Source: Dryococelus australis (Eukaryota; Arthropoda; Insecta; Phasmatodea; Phasmatidae). Taken from it: a stretch of DNA of 64,000 nt. The notes under the pieces are model-generated. The model saw nothing but the letters and a program-made list of their open reading frames with translations. It was not told where the DNA came from and made no database searches. Within the stretch, counting starts at the first letter, position 1. Each line of letters begins with the position of its first letter. A program made the position numbers and the translations under genes. The stretch spans positions 308,800,666 to 308,864,665 of the forward strand of contig CM057009.1 in NCBI GenBank assembly GCA_029891345.1, in the 5' to 3' direction. Positions 57,950-64,000 of this stretch are shown here, piece after piece.

Positions 57950-60435
57950 TTCCTCTAATGCGTATATGGCAGCCGCTTTTCTCGTGCAACTGTTTAATAA
58001 TATACGTGTACCATCCTGTTAATTATACAACCCTTCTTTAGTATTTACAACACTTCTTTGTCCTCTGTAATGTGTATATGGCAGCTATGCTTTTCTCACG
58101 TAACTGTTGTGGCGATATTTATGGGGCAAGACATTTGGCAGGGGTTAACCTACCAAAAGCATTTTCCCCTCAACAACACCACAAGAAAGGAAACGCCCGA
58201 GGGACAGGTTGCGGTGCGATTGTGCATAACTAAATGTTAGTAAAGAATAATTAAAGGCCTAACCAAAAATTCAGTTTCTTACTAATTATTCCAGTAAAAT
58301 ACGATAAATACTTGGTATGTATCAGTAGAGACTTGAGTTTTATGTAACTAAGGTTTTAGGTATGGCTACCATATTCATAAAAAAAAAAAAAGAAACACAA
58401 GCGTATATCAGGTGACATCACTACTTTATTACTGTTACTGAAAAGATCTTATCATTGCAAAAAGTAACCATAAAAGTTTTCAAGAACAACAAAGTCTATA
58501 ACACACATATACATATACATATACACATATATATATATTAGTTTCACATATGTTTGTTTCTTTTTTTTTTATTAGTAAGTTAATGCAGATATAAATTTCA
58601 TAAATTTTATTTTATATTACTTTAATTATACTACTTCGGTATCCCGTGATAAATTTAAATTAACAGATGCATTTATCGTTAGTGGCCATTTGGGCCTAGA
58701 AAAACATCTCACACACTACATTGCCCTTTATTTTTTTAGGCTTTCAGAACAAAATTAATTATATTTAAGTACTGTCTCTCAGGAATCGTCCAAAACAAAT
58801 TAACAAAGATATTTAAAACGTTTCCAAGATCAAACAGAATTTCGAAGGCCTGTTCAAAGCTTATGTTCGATGGTTAGTGGCGTAACATGAGCAAGCGAAA
58901 ACATTGAAAATAAGTTTGGCCTGGTGATGCACGAGTTGCAGATCAGTAACACATCTCCGATGGGGATGTTCCCGATTACAGGAAACTAATTCATGGAGAA
59001 AGGGCGGCGAGGAAAACCCTCCAAAGTACGACCACGCTTCAACTCCAAAGCGATATAGTTCAGGTTGTCATCTTAGGCCCGTGAGGTGGAACGGCTGAAT
59101 CATCTATTAAGGCAATAACTAGCTAATTCCACGACACCACGAAGAACATCACGTGACACACGGAATTAGTTGCGCAATAAACATACCTTTCGCGGTGAAA
59201 GAGTTGTGTTTACATCAGGATGGAAATATTACAAGTTGCAGTAGAAAAGCAAGATGTCACAGTTAATACATGTCCATGAGGAAAAAGGAAGCCACGTACC
59301 GGAAATCGTCACAGAGTAAGGTAAGATCGATTCAAGAGGACCAGTACCAACATTGATCGAGTTACATTTCGCGACTTCTAAAACTTAGTTTACAAAAATT
59401 ACATTTAAAGTAAAACAAAATTATTAAAGGTGACAGAATTAAATATTAATTTTCAAATTCACCACGTTATACGAAATACTAAAATTACAAATAGTATGTA
59501 GTCGTTTTTTCCGATACTTGTCAAGTCTTTAATATACTGGTCGGCATAGCTTGAAAAAGTATATTATCAACAAAACTGAATTTTTAACCTCAGATAAATG
59601 TTACATTAGTAAACAAAGTATTAAAGTCTCTAAAATACAAAGAATATTGGTGATATTTAATACACCATTCACTTATTGATTGAATAAGATAGTTGATATA
59701 AATATTATGAAATTGTTTGTATATAATTCAAAGTAGGTTTCCAAAACAATTAATTGTTTTACTGAACAAAAGTGAAATATGCACATGAAACAGAACAATA
59801 AAATTGGATACAATTATATGAATAAAATCGTTAACGAATTAAGTTGCCCCAATAACAAGTACTTCATACTTAACCAATTCTTTGACAGTAAATGGGATAA
59901 CTTGAACTGAATTTCGCGGTTTTACCGAATCCTAAAAGCGGAATCTGAGTCACAGAATCACACAAACAGAAGAAATAAGAAAATTAGGAGGCATGGGCCA
60001 CCAAGGCGGCACACTCTTTAACAATCTAAGTGTACTGCCATATTAAAGACTACTACTCTTTTTTAGTATTTCCAAAAATTTTTTGTTCTCTGTAATTTGT
60101 ATATGTAAGCTACCCTTTTCTCACACAACTGTTTAAACCATCTACGTGTACTGCCCTGTTCAATTCTACTACCCTTTTTTTTTACATTTCCAACACTTTT
60201 TTTTGTTCTCTATTAATATTGTAATGTTTATATGACAGCTATGCATTTCTCGCGTAACTTTTTAACAAACTACGTGTACCACCATGTTAAATTATACGTA
60301 CCTTTATTTTCACCATCTCCGTTACCCAAGTTCACTACCATTCATTTTCTTTAATACAAATATGTGTATGTGGCAGCCATCCTTTTCTCGTGTAATCTTT
60401 TAACAATCTACGTGTACCCATTCTGTTGCAACACA
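57950..60435. repeat. ~110-bp minisatellite split by an LTR-like insertion
   Basis: Units with the order ctctgtaatgtgtatatggc, agct-tgcttttctcacgtaactg, ttaacaatctacgtgtacc, and ctacccttttttagtatttcc occur at 57,950-58,107 and resume at 60,014-60,435. The unit is cut in the middle by the 1.9-kb repeat, which dates the insertion after the array formed. Confidence 0.82.
58108..60013 (+). repeat. ~1.9 kb LTR-like repeat (copy 2, probably solo LTR)
   Basis: Direct-orientation partner of 41,178-42,906. The ends are TGTGGCGATATT and GGCGGCACA. It lies inside a minisatellite unit, with CTGT on the left and CTCT on the right, an imperfect 4-bp duplication of the expected ctgt/ttaac junction. No retroelement coding sequence adjoins it, so a solo LTR is the simplest reading. 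LTR status is inferred from TG...CA ends and length. Confidence 0.72.
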
Positions 60436-60865
60436 TGTTTATCTCCAATTATACATTTTAAAGTAAGCGTAAATTATAAAAATTGAAAACATGTTTAAAT
60501 AAATATTTTCTATAACTCCCTCACACTCTATATACGCACTATACATACATAAAATCCACGAAAACTGCCTTCTCACACAGTTTGTTTTCATTTTATTTTC
60601 GCTGTAATACTTCATTTTTACACACAAATAAATCTTCCTTGTATAATTCACACCCAAAACTTATTTTAACTACTTAACACATGGTTTGTTGCACTAACCT
60701 AATACTACATTGAATGTGGGAAGTATTAGAATACACTCATGCGTTGGAATTGATTACAGCGACAAGGTAACCCTCCCCGCGCAGCCAGACATGTGGCGAG
60801 CCAGTAAACTGGACTCGCGGCATGATGGACTCGTTCACTAAGTTTCTTTTGGAGCTTGTAGATGG
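60436..60865. other. Spacer, nothing recognised
   Basis: AT-rich to 60,720, then a GC-richer patch at 60,760-60,850 adjoining the tRNA-like sequence. Confidence 0.45.
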
Positions 60866-60965
60866 CATTTAGCTGGTTGTGAGGACTCGAACCTGCAACT
60901 TTCACAGACAGATGGTGTGGATTAGCAGACAGGCATTTAGCTTATGTAGTGAATGGCAGGCTGTA
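60866..60965 (-). pseudogene. tRNA-Ser(GCT)-like sequence or SINE head
   Basis: On the minus strand a perfect B box GGTTCGAGTCC (60,883-60,893) follows the anticodon-loop-like CTGCTAATC (60,920-60,928) with a long variable-arm-sized gap, as in serine tRNA with anticodon GCT. The A-box region (TAAGCTAAATG) is only a poor match and the acceptor ends do not pair, so it is not a working tRNA gene. Confidence 0.5.
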
Positions 60966-60989
60966 ATTGACGGATGGCAGTAGATTACA

Positions 60990-63269
60990 TTGATGAGCAG
61001 GTTAACTTACAGTGGAATTTTGTAATAACTCCAAGGTAAAGTCGACATATAATCAGACTCGATGCAGCACTTGTCATTGTCACTTGAAAATGTGACCTTG
61101 GTAACAGGTTCGATGAAGATATCATGGGACATGCGAACGGAAATGATATTGGGTTCCCATAGCCCGTGAATTTTGTATAAGGCAATTCAAATAATCATCG
61201 TACAGGGGTGACTGAAACAAATTATCTTTCATGCCCTTAGCTTTAAATACACATTGGTCATTCATAACAGTATATGTGTCAAGTTTAGGATGTAATCCTA
61301 CAAAGTGTGTGATGATGCTGATAGCTTATCCATCTTTCATAACTCCTGTAATACCTTTGTTCACTAGGGGGAAATTTAGCTGATTATTTGGCGCATAATT
61401 GGAAGTGTCAATCCGTGTAGCCAAATCAGGGGAAATAGCTTCGTAGACATCGTAACAGTCTGCTTGATGTATCAGGGAGTTGGTGTTGCAGTAGAGCAGG
61501 TGTGCAAAGCTGGCTGAGGAAATTTTTTTATCATGTTATTGTAATGAAAATCATATAAAAACAATTTTGAAAAATCGAGAACAGCAATACGGGTGTACAA
61601 TAGCCTGTTAAATGTAACAGATGCCGTATTAATTTTAATTAAGACTAAATTATCATCGAGTATCTGCCATTCTTGAATGTCGGATGCCCAATTAATTCTG
61701 CTGCCCAATATTTCGTATCATTCCTCGATATGACTCTGATATCCCTTTCTTGGCGGACATTTTGCAATATATTTCCGTAAGTGAATTTAATCATCAATTT
61801 AAAAAACGATTTCTCGAATGCGTTCACTGCCTGATCACGTTTTTCAATTTTGAAAGTATCCATACCTTTTTTCAAAGTGCGGAACATGGCGAACAGCATA
61901 TAGTTTGTCTCCATACATCAAATAGTGCTTCAGTGTTTCCCTGTGTACAACATAATTTTTTCGTGGCATGAGTCTCAAAAGTAATTTCCCTGTCTGGCCA
62001 TTCGGTGGTATGGCACTGATTGGAGCAAGTGGCAGACCCGCTAGTGCATTGTGACATTCAACCAGAAAAGACAGATCAACTTCCGCGAAAAACAAAACTC
62101 GTATCCCCGGCATTATCTATGTTGGCGAAATCCCACGTTTTAAATTTGTCTGCCTGAACCCAATCGAAAATTCCAGTAGGTAACTTGAACTTCATATTTT
62201 GGCTGTACAATCCATTTACGTCGAAGTAACAACTATGTTTCTTTGCCGCACTGGGGTAGTACTTATCACCCATGTAAATATTTTTAGCTTCTGCGTGCCA
62301 TTTGGAAACCTGGGTAATACCAGTCCTGACCGTGTGCTCTACAAAGAAATACTTATCCACATCCGTTAATAGCTCGAGCCGCACACCAGTTTTAGTCAAA
62401 AGACATCCCAAGAGAGGGAAGAAGCTGTGATGTACATTGCGGGGTCAAGAACGCATTCTGCTAAACATGCAGTCCTGAAGTTCTCAAAAATGTCTGCCAA
62501 CATACAAATGTCCACACATAAATACTGCATTGCGTACTCCATTAAATTATGGCAGTTGAACGAATTCCATGCAGATTGTGAATGAGTGTATTCCTCATAA
62601 TTTATGCCCTTGCATTTCATTACATTATGAAATGCATCCTTTGGTGAGAGTGAGGTACAGTTCAGACATAACAGTCATAAGGAAATGCTCTCTTTTTGTC
62701 TCAGTTCAAACTGGGTGGTGGCTGGAAATTGTGACCGGGTGATAGCCATCTGTGCAAAAGACAAATTATATGCCAATGTTTCCAGTGATGCATTCATGAA
62801 ATTGAATGAGTCAATGAAACAAATTTGGACAACTCGTGTAACTCCTTGCAAGATTTTCTTAAATATAATATGTATTGTGATGCACTTATAATTTTCCAAG
62901 GTGGTTCCAAACACCCTTATCATGCCCGGATTTTCGAGTACCATGCTTCCATCGGGCTGAGGGATGTATCGGTGAGCTAATGGTTTCGTTAAAAAGTGGT
63001 ATCATAATTACGCAGATTATAAAATACAGCAAGTTAATTTTTTCCAGTCTGGGCACTAAATTACATTTATTATGTGCGCGGCCTCTGATTGTTCCAGTGA
63101 AATGATCGTGGTCGATTACAAATAGTTTTCCGAGCGGCTTATTATAAATATGACAAATTGTCTGAGCCATATGTCTAGCTCTAAAAGCTATTGCCAATGA
63201 ATTCATTTGAACTGTGTTGCTGTACACATCTGCAACCCACTTTGTCAACTCAACTAATTTGTCAACCAT
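60990..63269 (-). pseudogene. DNA polymerase B relic, palm half (Maverick-like)
   Basis: From high to low coordinates: CHIYNKPLGKLFVIDHDHFT with GTIRGRAHNKCNL (the HNH-like insertion typical of this PolB group), SQSAWNSFNCHNLMEYAMQY with CVDICMLADIFENFR, TKTGVRLELLTDVDKYFFVE, motif A YFDVNGLYSQNM with its Asp intact, KLPTGIFDW, RKNYVVHRETLKHYLMYG, motif B region FEKSFFKLMIKFTYGN, LDFSKLFLYDFHYN, and motif C reading LLYCNTNSLIH. Motif C is normally YxDTDS, so both metal-binding Asp residues are Asn (61,476-61,493). Several frame changes split it into seven open frames. It would replicate the element by protein priming. It is less AT-rich than the other PolB and diverged from it. Confidence 0.85.
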
Positions 63270-64000
63270 CTTATTTATTTACACCCACAAACACGTGGTA
63301 ATATATTAAAGTGAGATCATAAGCACACATGAGAAAAATGCTATAATCATATGTAACATGTTAGTTAATACTTTTTATGGTATTTATATCATTTGGGGCA
63401 AGAATGTGGACATGGGTTTCATGTAAGCTTCAGTATCGCAGCAAGCATGTTACACCCCTTTCGGATGTAGCAAGGATTAGGAAAGGCAGGAAAAGGTACA
63501 CAAACCTACGGTCAACTCTAGACACACAATTCAGAAAAAACAATTCCCATATATTGAAACGTGCATTATACATAGGGAAATTTGTATTTTCAGTATAATA
63601 CTGCTTGATGCTGCCAAACTGGAGAAAGGCAGGAAGATATATTGCAACATACAAAAGAAAGGACAGTATTAATCTGTCCCAACAAAATCACATCAAAAAT
63701 TATGAAACTCTTTTAAGATCAACCATGACAGGCAAAGGAGCAAAACCGTAGCAAGCAAACCCCATAACACACAACCTCACAATAAAATTTACATTAAAAA
63801 CCAATCACTATCATTTCCTCTAATTGCAAATTGAATGCTGAAGTAGCTACCACACTTTAAAATGTATTACCATAGGAAAGACATTCAAAAGACCACACTT
63901 GATCCATATCACAGAAACATCCACCTCTTACAAAAAACCTATAGAAGTACGAATTTATAATTTTATAATATTGACGGAGAAGAACCACTTCCCCGAATAT
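63270..64000. other. Upstream of the PolB relic, nothing firm
   Basis: Short frames on both strands (73-74 codons at 63,377-63,654) show no motif I recognise. The missing N-terminal part of the minus-strand polymerase would lie here, but I cannot trace it. Confidence 0.4.

Noticed and set aside
41178-60013. A 19-kb Maverick with long terminal repeats formed by the two ~1.8-kb repeats
   Set aside because: Maverick ends are inverted, whereas these repeats are in direct orientation; copy 2 has its own insertion site inside a minisatellite.
1-64000. CRISPR arrays, operons or other prokaryotic systems
   Set aside because: The tandem repeats are long minisatellites or microsatellites without spacers, and the coding content is eukaryotic transposons.

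Overview
The window looks like repeat-rich, AT-rich DNA from an animal with a large genome, most likely an insect. The reasons are Ty3/gypsy, Ty1/copia, R1-like LINE, Tc1/mariner, MITE, tRNA-derived SINE and Maverick/Polinton-like remains side by side, long intergenic stretches, and only isolated exon-like pieces with splice signals. I see no operons, ribosome binding sites, rRNA genes or CRISPR arrays. Species cannot be named from this sequence. Almost every long open frame is a fragment of a decayed transposon.

Layout. 1-6.6 kb: a decayed minus-strand Ty3/gypsy element with gag, protease, RT, RNase H, integrase and a degenerate env-like region; its 3' end lies off the left edge. 6.8 kb and 12.0 kb: TA and TA/TG microsatellites. 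8.4-10.3 kb: a 5'-truncated non-LTR retrotransposon (minus). 13.5-16.6 kb: a second non-LTR element of R1 type (minus). 17.3-20.2 kb and 24.2-26.3 kb: two partial minus-strand copies of one Ty3/gypsy family, each touching a ~600 bp LTR. The second copy is split by a complete but dead Ty1/copia element (26,350-30,975) with both LTRs, a copia-type primer binding site, a polypurine tract and a perfect 5-bp target duplication. 32.5-33.2 kb: a mariner-like transposase relic.

The best host-gene candidates are an exon at 36.25-36.47 kb (+) and a two-zinc-finger exon at 38.24-38.49 kb (-). Between them lies a ~110-bp minisatellite that carries six exact TGACCTTGA boxes (the FTZ-F1/ERR half-site) and has a 233-bp MITE inserted in it. 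A second copy of the MITE is at 44.5 kb.

41-60 kb holds two ~1.7-1.9 kb LTR-like direct repeats, a tRNA-derived SINE at 43.4 kb, and a very AT-rich block (49.3-55.5 kb) that I read as Maverick/Polinton-like or adintovirus-like. That block has a small minus-strand gene facing a small CxxC zinc-protein gene, and this pair occurs twice. The second pair is followed by a 48-residue helix-type ORF and the N-terminal half of a protein-primed-type DNA polymerase B, all on +. A second, different PolB relic lies at 61.0-63.3 kb (-); both aspartates of its catalytic motif are now asparagines. These genes would have worked together in self-replication of a large DNA transposon or integrated virus; here they are fossils.
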